The notes: generated by a model not told the origin, from the sequence alone. Numbered from the stretch's first letter, positions 1 to 6,542 are shown. The stretch is 7,735 nucleotides of DNA from Opitutia bacterium (GCA_003157575.1 PMKA01000312.1:1-7735), one strand, 5' to 3'. Numbers and translations: made by a program.

Positions 1-3000
1 AAACGCGGGCTGGAAACGAACACCTTTGCCACTGGGGGGGAGCCAGCGGCGTCGGCCGACGTTGTGCCGCCCACGCCCGCCGAATTGGCGGCCTATTTCC
101 CCGATCTGGAAATTCTCGAGCTTCTCGGCCGCGGCGGCATGGGCGTGGTCTGGCGGGCGCGCGATGACGTGCTCGACGAGGCGGTCGCCCTCAAATTCCT
201 GCCCGCCGCGGTCGCGCGCGACGCCGTGGCGGTGGACGAGTTGAAGGAAGAGACGCGCCGTGCGCGGCGGCTCACGCACATCAACATTGTGCGCATCCAC
301 GATTTCGTGCAGGGCGCTGCCGGCGCCGCCATCGCGATGGAGCTGGTCGAGGGCTCCACGCTCGCGCAGCTCCGCCTACAGCAACCGGGCAAGGTCTTCT
401 CCGCCGCCGCGCTCGCGCCGCTCGTTCCGCAGCTCTGCGCTGCGCTCGACTATGCGCACACTCACGCGAAGGTGGCCCACCGCGATCTCAAACCCGCCAA
501 CATCCTCGTCACGCCCGACGGCACGGCGAAGATCGCCGACTTCGGCATCGCGCGCAGCCTGACCGAGACGCAGACGCGGCTGACGGGCACGACCAAGGGC
601 ACCAGCGGCACGCTGCTCTACATGAGCCCGCAGCAGCTGTTGGGGGCAGATCCGGCGACCGGCGACGACATCTACGCTTTGGGGGCGACGTTCTACGAGC
701 TGCTGACGGGCAAACCGCCGTTCCACACAGGGGACGTTGCCACCCAGATTCGCGAGGTCATGCCGAAGTCGGTTAACGCCCGTCTGGCGGCGCTGGGCGG
801 GGACCCCGTGCCGTCCGAATGGGACAAGACGATTCAGGCGTGTCTGGCCAAGGAACCGGAGAAGCGTCCGCAGTCGGCGGGCGACGTGGCGGCACGATTG
901 CAGTTCGTCGGCAGCGACGCGCGGAAAGAGTTCCAGGGTGCGCTTCCACGGGAAGGCGCCTCTGTCCTGCTGACGCGCGGATTCACGGTCGCCGTCGATC
1001 CGGTCGACGCCAGGGCGAGGATCTGGTTGGGCCCGGCTTCGGACATTGAGGTCAAGGACGGGCAGGCGGTGGTGGAGAATCTGCCCGACGGCGAGCACGA
1101 GCTGATTGTGCAGGCCGAGGGCTACGAGCCGTTCACGACACTGGTCACCGTGAAAGACGGCCATGGAAAAGCTGAAGCGCGCTTGATCGCGGTCAAGGGT
1201 TCCATCGCGATCGCAGCGCGTCCTGGCACCGTGGTGACGGCGATCGATGCGAGCGGACGCCGGATAGAGTTGGGCACGGTGCCAGGCGAAGGCGTGCTCA
1301 CGAGCGAAGCTTTGCTCACGGTCGGCAGCTACATCTTGAAACTTGTCCACGCCGACTGCGCACCGGTGGAGATGCCGAACATCAAGCTCGCAGTGGGCCG
1401 CAGGACCAGGATCGCTCCGCCACAAACGCCGCTCCCGGGGGAGTTGCGTGTCTTTTCGGTGCCTTCCGGCGCAGAAGTGCGGGTGAACGGCGCTGTGGTC
1501 GGCACAACTCCGGCGACAATCAAAACCCAGCCGAACGAGAACTCGCTGCAGCTGGGAATCTTCCTGCGTGGCTATCGGCGCGTGCAACAGACGCTGACGC
1601 TCAAGCCCCATGAGGTCCGCACCGTCAACGTCGGCAGGCTGGTGGCGGAATGTGGAGGGATCGAGTTGCGATTGGGAAACGCAAATTTCGGATGGGAATC
1701 GGTCGAAGTCGCCATTGACGGGGAGGTTGTCGGTCTGGGAAGCGCGGTTCGCGGCGCGCCGTTAGCGATTGAAGGTCTGGAAGTCGGCGACCATCCGGTC
1801 GTGGCGACCCATCCCGACTGCGAGCCGTGGCAGCAGGTGGTTGCGGTTCGGGACCAGGAGGCGGCGGCGGTGAACGTCGAGCTGAAACCGAGGCCGGGAA
1901 TCGTGGCGTGCGAAACTACGCCGGCAGGAGCGCGAGTGGTCATCAACGGCGGAGATCAACACGAGACCACGTTTGTCGACAGCCCGACGGAAGCGGAGAA
2001 GTCGACTCCGCTCTCGGGGGCGCTCCCGCCGGGCGAATACACGCTCCGTTTCGAACTTGCCGGCTACAGGGCGGTCACGCGGCCGGTGACCGTCGCGGCC
2101 AATCGCACCGCCGAGGTAACGGTCTCCCTGGAGAAGTTCGGTCCGGAAGAGGGACAGACGTGGACGGTCCCTGACCTGGTTCTGGAGATGGTGCCTATCC
2201 GGCCGGGCGCCTACGTGATGGGTGGCACGAACGGCGCCGACGACGAGACGCCGCCGACACGGGTGACGCTCGCCAAGGGCTATTGGCTGGGAAAGACGGA
2301 GGTGACGCAGGGCCAGTGGGAGGCGGAGATGGGGACGACGGTTGCGCAACTGCGGGACAAGGGCAGCCGGAAATGGTCGCTGCGGGGCGCCGGGCTCGAT
2401 TATCCGATTTACTACGTCACCTGGGATGAAGCGATGGAGTTCGGCCGGAGATTGACAGAGGGGGAGCGAACAGCGGGCCGCCTGCCCGCCGGTTACGAGT
2501 ATACGCTGCCGACAGAGGCACAGTGGGAGTATGCATGCCGGGCCGGGACGACGGAGGATTATGCCGGCGGTCTGGACGAAATGGCGTGGTATGGGAGCGA
2601 CCGGGACGGCCAGACGCATCCGGTCGCGCAGAAGGAAGCGAATCCCTGGGGGCTTCATGACATGCATGGCAATGTCTGGGAATGGTGCCGGGACTGGTAC
2701 CAGGATCATTTGACAGGGGGCGAAGTCGCGGACCCGACCGGCCCTGCCTCGGGCTCAGCTCGCGTCGCACGCGGCGGCAGTTGGTTCAGCGCGGCGTCAC
2801 ACTGTCGCTCCGCCAGCCGGTCCAAAGAAGTCCCGGGCACCCGCCAGAACCGTCTCGGCTTCCGGCTCTGCCTTGCGCCTGTCCAAGCGGAGGCAAGGAT
2901 TCAGGCGGGCATGGCCGGAGAACCGGGGAACGGTGCAGAGCCGGCGGGCATGATCGCGGGACGGGCGGCCGCCGGCGTGGGTGGCGCCGGGGGAGGCCCT

Positions 3001-4998
3001 GCGGAAGGCCCACTCGCCGCCGACCTCAGTCCGCAGGGAGGGAAACGCAGGAGCCGATTTTTGTTCGTTGCCAGCGTGGCAGCCCTCGGACTTGCCGTCA
3101 TCGGGGGATGGTTCTTCGGTTTTCATCTGCCCGCTCAGCGCAACTCCGCCGAGGAGCAGCGGAGGGGCGAGACGGTAAAAGCGGAGCAAGCGCAGGCGGA
3201 GCGCGAAAAAGAGGACGGAGCCTACGCCGCGGCGCTGCAACGCATCGCGGCGTTGCCCGACGGTTCGCCGCGGGCACTAGTTGAGGCCAACGAATTGGTG
3301 GTGCAGGAATACCTTTCCGCCGCGCCCGAACGTCACAAAGCCGATGTGTCAGCCGCTTGGGCTAAGCGAAAGCTGGCCTGGGAGACCTCACGCCTCGCCA
3401 ATGCAAAGGGCGGACTTATCATCCGCACCAATCCTGCCGGAACCGAGGTACGGGTTGGCGGCTTTGCGTTGGAGAAAGGCCCGCTGGTGATTCTGAAGGA
3501 TGTGAAGACCGGCAAGTATCCGGTCACGGTGACCGCCCCTGGTTATGAAGATTCCCGTGTCGACGCGGAAGTGAAAGAGAACGACTTTGCGGAGTTGACA
3601 GCAACGCTGGTCCGCAGCACGGGCGCATTGCAGATTGACTCGGCTCCGGCCGGGCTGGCCTTTGCATTGCAGGGGGAAACGCCCGAGCGGCTCGAGCGCA
3701 GCGGGCGCACCCCGGAGCTGTTGCCGGATCTGCCAACGGGTCGCTACCGCGTGACGGTCCAGCGGGCCGGCTGGCCCGAGCCGGCGACGAAAACGCTCGT
3801 GGTGGAGCGGCAAAAGACGGCCGTGGTCAGCGCAGAATTTGCCGCCGGCATGTTGGTCGTCACGAGCGATCCGGAGGGGGCTGTGATTATGCAGAACGGC
3901 AAGGAGGTGGGCTCCACGCCATGGCGGACCGAATGCCCGCCGGGAGCCTATGCCTTCGAGCTGCGGCAGAAGGGCTACAGGACCGCATCAGTCAGCGGAA
4001 CGTTGGCGGCGAAGGATGAACTGCGGTTGAACGCGGAGATGAAAAAGTCCCTTGGCGCGGAGGAGGGAAGGGGATGGACCGTGCCTGGCGTGAATCTGGA
4101 GATGGCCTTCATCCAGCCGGGGACGTTTTTGATGGGCAGCCCCGGCACGGAGTCGGGTCGTTTTGGCAATGAAGGGCCGCAGACAAGGGTCACGCTCACC
4201 GATGCGTTTTGGCTGGGCAGGACCGATGTGACGCACGGTCAATGGAAGACGGTCATGGGAACAGACCTCGTCGAGCAGGTGCGCGAGGCGCTGGCCGACG
4301 ACACCGTGTACGATTTCAATGGCAGGAAGACCACGATTCGGGGACTCTTTGGACTGAAAAAAGACGACGATCCGGCAAAGATTTTGTGCAACACCGGCGA
4401 CAACCTCCCAATGTATTATGTCAGCTGGCACGACGCGATGGAGTTTTGCCGCAGACTGACGGAGAGAGAGCGTGCTGCCGACCGGCTGCCGGAGGGGTAC
4501 GAGTACACGCTGCCCAGCGAGGCCCAGTGGGAGTACGCCTGTCGTGCGGATACAATCGAGGCAACTTACGCCGGACCGTTGCAGATATTGGGGCAATTCA
4601 ACGCTCCAGTGCTGGATGCGATAGCGTGGTACGGAGGCAACAGCAGCGTCGGATATGAAGGCCGTGGATTGAGCGCGGAGGATTGGAAAGAGAGGCAATA
4701 TCCGGGCGGGAATGCCGGACCGAGGGATGTTGCGACAAAACAGGCGAATGCCTGGGGGTTGCACGACATGCTGGGCAACGTTTTTGAATGGTGCCGGGAC
4801 TGGTATGGGGATTATCCGGGCGGAAGTGTCACGGATCCGACGGGACCGTCTTCGGGCACGTCCCGCGTCCTCCGCGGCGGCGCCTGGTTCAGCGTCGCGC
4901 GGGTTTGCCGCTCGTCCTTTCGCTACAAGGCCGAGCCGGAAAACCGCGGCCACTTCGTCGGTTTCCGCATCGCCCTGACGTCCGTGGTCAAGCAATAG
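1..4998 (+). CDS. Transmembrane Ser/Thr protein kinase with eight PEGA-like repeats and two FGE/SUMF1-like domains (5' end outside window)
   Basis: A Hanks-type kinase, presumed to phosphorylate Ser/Thr on unknown partners in response to signals read by its repeat domains. Numbering counts the GTG at 64 as residue 1, but the frame is open back to base 1. The preceding residues (KRGLETNTF) resemble what follows an N-terminal Cys-rich zinc ribbon in such kinases, so the true start is probably upstream. Kinase about 12-280: glycine loop G22-R-G-G-M-G27, Lys44, probable helix-C Glu63, HRD 139-141 with Lys143 and Asn146, DFG 159-161, SPQ 188-190 in place of APE, Asp202, Arg268. All residues needed for catalysis are present. 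PEGA-like repeats about 307-379, 380-458, 459-527, 531-609, 612-691. FGE-like domain 697-939. Gly/Ala-rich linker, then KRRSR and one membrane helix about 998-1020, so the N-terminal side is cytoplasmic. Charged helical stalk about 1027-1115. PEGA-like repeats about 1116-1185, 1186-1260, 1262-1328. Second FGE-like domain 1335-1639. Ends at TAG. Family resemblance is clear; substrates and ligands are unknown. Confidence 0.94.
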   Translation, partial: KRGLETNTFATGGEPAASADVVPPTPAELAAYFPDLEILELLGRGGMGVVWRARDDVLDEAVALKFLPAAVARDAVAVDELKEETRRARRLTHINIVRIHDFVQGAAGAAIAMELVEGSTLAQLRLQQPGKVFSAAALAPLVPQLCAALDYAHTHAKVAHRDLKPANILVTPDGTAKIADFGIARSLTETQTRLTGTTKGTSGTLLYMSPQQLLGADPATGDDIYALGATFYELLTGKPPFHTGDVATQIREVMPKSVNARLAALGGDPVPSEWDKTIQACLAKEPEKRPQSAGDVAARLQFVGSDARKEFQGALPREGASVLLTRGFTVAVDPVDARARIWLGPASDIEVKDGQAVVENLPDGEHELIVQAEGYEPFTTLVTVKDGHGKAEARLIAVKGSIAIAARPGTVVTAIDASGRRIELGTVPGEGVLTSEALLTVGSYILKLVHADCAPVEMPNIKLAVGRRTRIAPPQTPLPGELRVFSVPSGAEVRVNGAVVGTTPATIKTQPNENSLQLGIFLRGYRRVQQTLTLKPHEVRTVNVGRLVAECGGIELRLGNANFGWESVEVAIDGEVVGLGSAVRGAPLAIEGLEVGDHPVVATHPDCEPWQQVVAVRDQEAAAVNVELKPRPGIVACETTPAGARVVINGGDQHETTFVDSPTEAEKSTPLSGALPPGEYTLRFELAGYRAVTRPVTVAANRTAEVTVSLEKFGPEEGQTWTVPDLVLEMVPIRPGAYVMGGTNGADDETPPTRVTLAKGYWLGKTEVTQGQWEAEMGTTVAQLRDKGSRKWSLRGAGLDYPIYYVTWDEAMEFGRRLTEGERTAGRLPAGYEYTLPTEAQWEYACRAGTTEDYAGGLDEMAWYGSDRDGQTHPVAQKEANPWGLHDMHGNVWEWCRDWYQDHLTGGEVADPTGPASGSARVARGGSWFSAASHCRSASRSKEVPGTRQNRLGFRLCLAPVQAEARIQAGMAGEPGNGAEPAGMIAGRAAAGVGGAGGGPAEGPLAADLSPQGGKRRSRFLFVASVAALGLAVIGGWFFGFHLPAQRNSAEEQRRGETVKAEQAQAEREKEDGAYAAALQRIAALPDGSPRALVEANELVVQEYLSAAPERHKADVSAAWAKRKLAWETSRLANAKGGLIIRTNPAGTEVRVGGFALEKGPLVILKDVKTGKYPVTVTAPGYEDSRVDAEVKENDFAELTATLVRSTGALQIDSAPAGLAFALQGETPERLERSGRTPELLPDLPTGRYRVTVQRAGWPEPATKTLVVERQKTAVVSAEFAAGMLVVTSDPEGAVIMQNGKEVGSTPWRTECPPGAYAFELRQKGYRTASVSGTLAAKDELRLNAEMKKSLGAEEGRGWTVPGVNLEMAFIQPGTFLMGSPGTESGRFGNEGPQTRVTLTDAFWLGRTDVTHGQWKTVMGTDLVEQVREALADDTVYDFNGRKTTIRGLFGLKKDDDPAKILCNTGDNLPMYYVSWHDAMEFCRRLTERERAADRLPEGYEYTLPSEAQWEYACRADTIEATYAGPLQILGQFNAPVLDAIAWYGGNSSVGYEGRGLSAEDWKERQYPGGNAGPRDVATKQANAWGLHDMLGNVFEWCRDWYGDYPGGSVTDPTGPSSGTSRVLRGGAWFSVARVCRSSFRYKAEPENRGHFVGFRIALTSVVKQ
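2152..2880 (+). repeat. FGE/SUMF1-like module, copy 1 (inside the kinase gene, cytoplasmic side)
   Basis: Coding repeat of about 243 residues (697-939 of the kinase protein), homologous to the copy at 4066-4983. Shared blocks include an opening TWTVP/LEM/PG segment, GYEYTLP-EAQWEYACRA, WGLHDM-GNV-EWCRDWY, DPTGP-SG, RGG-WFS and GFR near the end, all typical of the formylglycine-generating-enzyme sulfatase family. The two cysteines that do the chemistry in true FGE lie just after the GGS motif; here GGSW is followed by FSAASHCR. The first cysteine is missing and the remaining one (Cys914) fits better with a structural Cys-Arg motif. The domain is therefore probably a binding or scaffolding module and not an active FGE. 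It precedes the transmembrane helix, so it should sit in the cytoplasm. Confidence 0.85.
4066..4983 (+). repeat. FGE/SUMF1-like module, copy 2 (inside the kinase gene, extracytoplasmic side)
   Basis: Second copy of about 305 residues (1335-1639), diverged from the copy at 2152-2880 but colinear with it. It is about 60 residues longer because of two insertions. One of about 26 residues follows the MGT motif, within about 1403-1450, and carries a lysine/aspartate-rich stretch. The other, of about 34 residues, precedes the WGLHDM motif, within about 1495-1555, and is rich in Gly, Tyr and Asn. GGAW is followed by FSVARVCR, so the FGE cysteine pair is again absent. Lying after the membrane helix, it should face the periplasm and could be the sensing end of the kinase. 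Confidence 0.85.
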
Positions 4999-5004
4999 CG
5001 AGAC

Positions 5005-5038
5005 GTCTTGCGCAGCTTGAGATCGGCAGCGGCAAGAC
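5005..5038 (+). other. Inverted repeat just after the kinase stop codon
   Basis: GTCTTGC (5005-5011) is perfectly complementary to GCAAGAC (5032-5038), giving a 7-bp stem with a 20-base loop six bases after the kinase TAG. No T-run follows, so it is not a standard intrinsic terminator. It may be a 3'-end hairpin or chance. Confidence 0.3.
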
Positions 5039-5132
5039 TGACGCCGTCGGCTTGACCTCGTGCGTGTCGCCTCAGCTCGAGTCATCGGCAACAGAAATCT
5101 CCAGGGGAAACCGCCCCTCGTTGAAGAACGGC

Positions 5133-5164
5133 AAAAAAACGCGCTAACCATTTGTGATTAGCGC
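5133..5164 (-). terminator. Rho-independent terminator of tRNA-Ala
   Basis: Read on the minus strand, GCGCTAATC, a six-base loop (ACAAAT) and GGTTAGCGC form a 9-bp stem with one G-T pair, followed by G and seven T (5139-5133). It begins 19 bases past the tRNA 3' end, as expected for a monocistronic tRNA. On the plus strand the sequence after the stem is not T-rich, so it would not clearly stop the kinase transcript. Confidence 0.92.
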
Positions 5165-5183
5165 ATTCTATCGAAGGCGAAAT

Positions 5184-5259
5184 TGGTGGACCCGATCAGG
5201 ATCGAACTGACGACCTCCGCAATGCCATTGCGGCGCTCTTCCAACTGAGCTACGAGCCC
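5184..5259 (-). tRNA. tRNA-Ala, anticodon GGC
   Basis: The 76-base minus-strand transcript folds into a full cloverleaf. Acceptor GGGCTCG pairs with CGGGTCC and carries the G3-U70 wobble that marks alanine tRNAs. D stem GCTC/GAGC; anticodon stem CCGCA/TGCGG with loop ATGGCAT, giving anticodon GGC, which reads GCC codons. Variable loop AGGTC; T stem GTCAG/CTGAT with loop TTCGATC. Discriminator A73 and CCA are encoded. It stands alone, opposite in direction to both flanking protein genes, with its own terminator at 5133-5164. GCC is among the most used alanine codons in this GC-rich window, so this should be a heavily used tRNA. Confidence 0.97.
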
Positions 5260-5280
5260 ATGAACTCTGCGAAGTGGTGT

Positions 5281-5308
5281 AAGATCAGAATTCCGCCTCT
5301 GAAGGCAA
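5281..5308 (-). promoter_or_regulatory. Possible sigma-70-like promoter for tRNA-Ala
   Basis: On the minus strand, TTGCCT (5308-5303; four of six matches to the -35 consensus) is followed by a 16-base spacer and GATCTT (5286-5281; three of six matches to the -10). It lies about 22 bases before the tRNA 5' end, a sensible distance. The match is weak and the call rests mainly on position. Confidence 0.3.
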
Positions 5309-5362
5309 GGACTTTTTCCGGTGCCCCGCCTGGTTCGACGGAGGGCATCGCGATTCCCTGCT

Positions 5363-5395
5363 GCCGCCGGCTGCGTGCCTCGCATTCCCGGCGGC
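5363..5395. repeat. GC-rich inverted repeat
   Basis: GCCGCCGG (5363-5370) and CCGGCGGC (5388-5395) are perfect 8-bp inverse complements with a 17-base spacer. A stable stem is possible on either strand. No T-run follows in either direction, so a terminator role is unsupported. Confidence 0.4.
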
Positions 5396-5478
5396 CCGAT
5401 CGCCATTCGCATCCGGCATAAACCCTTTTTACGCCCGTTCGGGTGGATCTGGACGATTTCCAGCTGGTCGACATTCAG

Positions 5479-5508
5479 GCCGATCTGCATATTTCCGGAC
5501 AAATCGGC
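5479..5508. promoter_or_regulatory. Spaced inverted repeat, possible operator
   Basis: GCCGAT (5479-5484) and ATCGGC (5503-5508) form a 6-bp inverted repeat with an 18-base spacer, about 65-95 bases before the ATG at 5574. It overlaps a near-direct repeat, TGCATATTTCCGGACAAA (5486-5503) and TGCATTTCCCGCAAA (5510-5524), 24 bases apart. Position and symmetry suit a regulator site upstream of the exported-protein gene, but no known binding motif is recognised. Confidence 0.3.
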
Positions 5509-5554
5509 GTGCATTTCCCGCAAAAATAGTGCAATTGCGTGACTTTCCGTGCCG

Positions 5555-5567
5555 ATTGTACGACAAT
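5555..5567. promoter_or_regulatory. Palindrome ATTGT-ACG-ACAAT next to the start codon
   Basis: A 5-bp inverted repeat with a 3-base centre ends six bases before the ATG at 5574, where a ribosome binding site or core promoter would normally be. No Shine-Dalgarno sequence is visible there. It could be a repressor site or part of the -10 region of a short-leader transcript. A weak TTGCGT (5535-5540) lies at a roughly suitable distance upstream for a -35 element. Confidence 0.35.
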
Positions 5568-5573
5568 GACGCC

Positions 5574-6479
5574 ATGAGCCTAAAGCAGTCCTCGATAGCA
5601 AAGATCTTGTCAGCCGTGATCGCAGTCTGCCTTTGGTGCGCCGATGTTGCCCAGGCACAGACGGCCAGCGCCATCCACGGGCTCTATTACACGGGGATGA
5701 ACACCCTGGGAACCGGTCTGCAAACCCAGGGAACGCAGGAATCGCATTGGAGCGTCACGTATGTCTCTGGAACGGATTTGACAGCCGCCGCGGATGAGGG
5801 GGCGGCGTATGTGCTAACAAATTCGGCATTGACCGGTTCCGGCTACGTGGCCAACACGACCACTGCACAGTGGATAACGGCGCCGGGCGCCATGACGGCA
5901 CAGACTGGTGGAACGGTCAATTCCGGCGGCGACTTCCTGCCGGGAAACGGAAACAGCGGTGCCAACGAGGGAGTTTTCGTCTATACGCTTGCGTTTCAAA
6001 TCACCGGATCGGGAACCGCGGGCACGCTCGTGACCAATGCCATTTCGATCGGCCTGACCGCCGCGGCGGACGATCAGTACTCGATCTACGTCAACCCCGG
6101 CGGATATGGAGGCAACGGTACGACGTTGCCCACGGGAACGGCTGCCGTAACTCGCACGAGCGCCTGGACGAATACCGCCGTTGGCACTTTGCAGAACGGC
6201 ACCAACGGGACCAACGGCAATTCCAAATTCTATATTGGCACCAACTACATCACGATTGTCGTGGACAACACCAATGGCATCAGCGGCTCATCAACCTCCA
6301 CCCAGCTGAACGCCAGCGGACTGCTGGTTTATGAACTGAGCAACGGCGTGACAATCAACGGGACCCCGATTACGGGCTTCGTCCCCGAGGTGGGTACATG
6401 GTTGCCGGTGGTGGCTGCCCTCGGCCTGTTCGGCTTTTGCTCCCGGCGCCGCCGGACTGATTCCTTTTCGGTCGTGTAG
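5574..6479 (+). CDS. Exported Thr/Gly/Asn-rich protein with PEP-CTERM-like sorting tail
   Basis: 301 residues, function unknown. The ATG at 5574 is chosen because it puts a classic Sec signal peptide at the N-terminus: Lys4 and Lys10, a hydrophobic core about 11-23, and a cleavage site after AQA near residue 28. The frame is open a little further upstream (GTG at 5529), but that would bury the signal peptide. The mature part has low charge, is rich in Thr, Gly, Asn, Ser and Ala, and looks beta-rich, as surface proteins of this class do. The C-terminus has the three-part sorting layout: VPEVGTW (270-276), a hydrophobic stretch (277-289) and RRRR (291-294). PEV replaces the usual PEP, and a seven-residue tail follows the arginines. 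Known family role: such tails are anchored and processed by an exosortase on the way to the surface or extracellular matrix. No exosortase gene is in this window. It could also simply be tail-anchored. Confidence 0.87.
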   Translation: MSLKQSSIAKILSAVIAVCLWCADVAQAQTASAIHGLYYTGMNTLGTGLQTQGTQESHWSVTYVSGTDLTAAADEGAAYVLTNSALTGSGYVANTTTAQWITAPGAMTAQTGGTVNSGGDFLPGNGNSGANEGVFVYTLAFQITGSGTAGTLVTNAISIGLTAAADDQYSIYVNPGGYGGNGTTLPTGTAAVTRTSAWTNTAVGTLQNGTNGTNGNSKFYIGTNYITIVVDNTNGISGSSTSTQLNASGLLVYELSNGVTINGTPITGFVPEVGTWLPVVAALGLFGFCSRRRRTDSFSVV

Positions 6480-6495
6480 AAGGGATTTCGGAAAT

Positions 6496-6542
6496 CTCGG
6501 GAAGCCGCAGTGGGCCGGTCTGCGGTTCCACGCTTCCCCGAG
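6496..6542. terminator. Two-part hairpin after the PEP-CTERM-like gene, possible terminator
   Basis: Outer arms CTCGGGAAGC (6496-6505) and GCTTCCCCGAG (6532-6542) pair over 10 bp with one bulged C. Nested inside, CCGCAG (6505-6510) and CTGCGG (6520-6525) pair perfectly; the C at 6505 can belong to only one of the two stems. It starts 17 bases after the TAG at 6477-6479 and lies between convergent genes. There is no T-run on either side, so termination would be non-canonical or Rho-assisted. Confidence 0.45.

Larger units (their letters stand above)
5260..5573. other. Intergenic region between tRNA-Ala and the PEP-CTERM-like gene
   Basis: A 314-base stretch without a gene I can support. It holds the possible tRNA promoter (5281-5308), a GC-rich inverted repeat (5363-5395), a spaced inverted repeat overlapping a near-direct repeat (5479-5526) and a short palindrome before the next gene (5555-5567). 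Regulation of the exported-protein gene must lie here, but no convincing promoter could be picked. A minus-strand reading frame starting with ATG at 5514-5512 has a coding-like first 30 residues, yet runs on through the tRNA gene and is not called. Confidence 0.6.

Noticed and set aside
34..40. Run of seven G near the window start as a possible frameshift site
   Set aside because: The frame before it (KRGLETNTF) and after it are the same and both fit the kinase family, so no shift is needed.
376..1611. Long open reading frame on the minus strand opposite the kinase gene
   Set aside because: Arg/His-rich shadow of the GC-rich coding strand with no recognisable domain. The plus-strand frame here holds kinase and PEGA motifs. 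The same applies to the minus-strand frames at 1762-2709 and 3988-5151.
2152..4983. Active formylglycine-generating enzyme function
   Set aside because: The cysteine pair required for the reaction is missing in both domains, and no sulfatase gene is nearby.
5102..5130. Small stems AGGGG/CCCCT and CGTT/AACG before the A-run on the plus strand
   Set aside because: Stems of only five and four base pairs with no T-run after them on the plus strand. On the minus strand they lie beyond the tRNA terminator. Likely chance.
5184..5259. tRNA-Ala as an integration site for a mobile element
   Set aside because: No integrase and no repeated copy of the tRNA 3' end is visible in the window. The tRNA keeps its own adjacent terminator.
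5529..5573. Upstream GTG at 5529 as the start of the exported protein
   Set aside because: It would add 15 charged and polar residues before the signal peptide and has no ribosome binding site. The ATG at 5574 gives a normal signal peptide.
5158..5658. 166-codon minus-strand frame covering the tRNA and intergenic region
   Set aside because: Its C-terminal part is a translation of tRNA-Ala, and its N-terminal part overlaps the start of the exported protein. It is not a gene as drawn.
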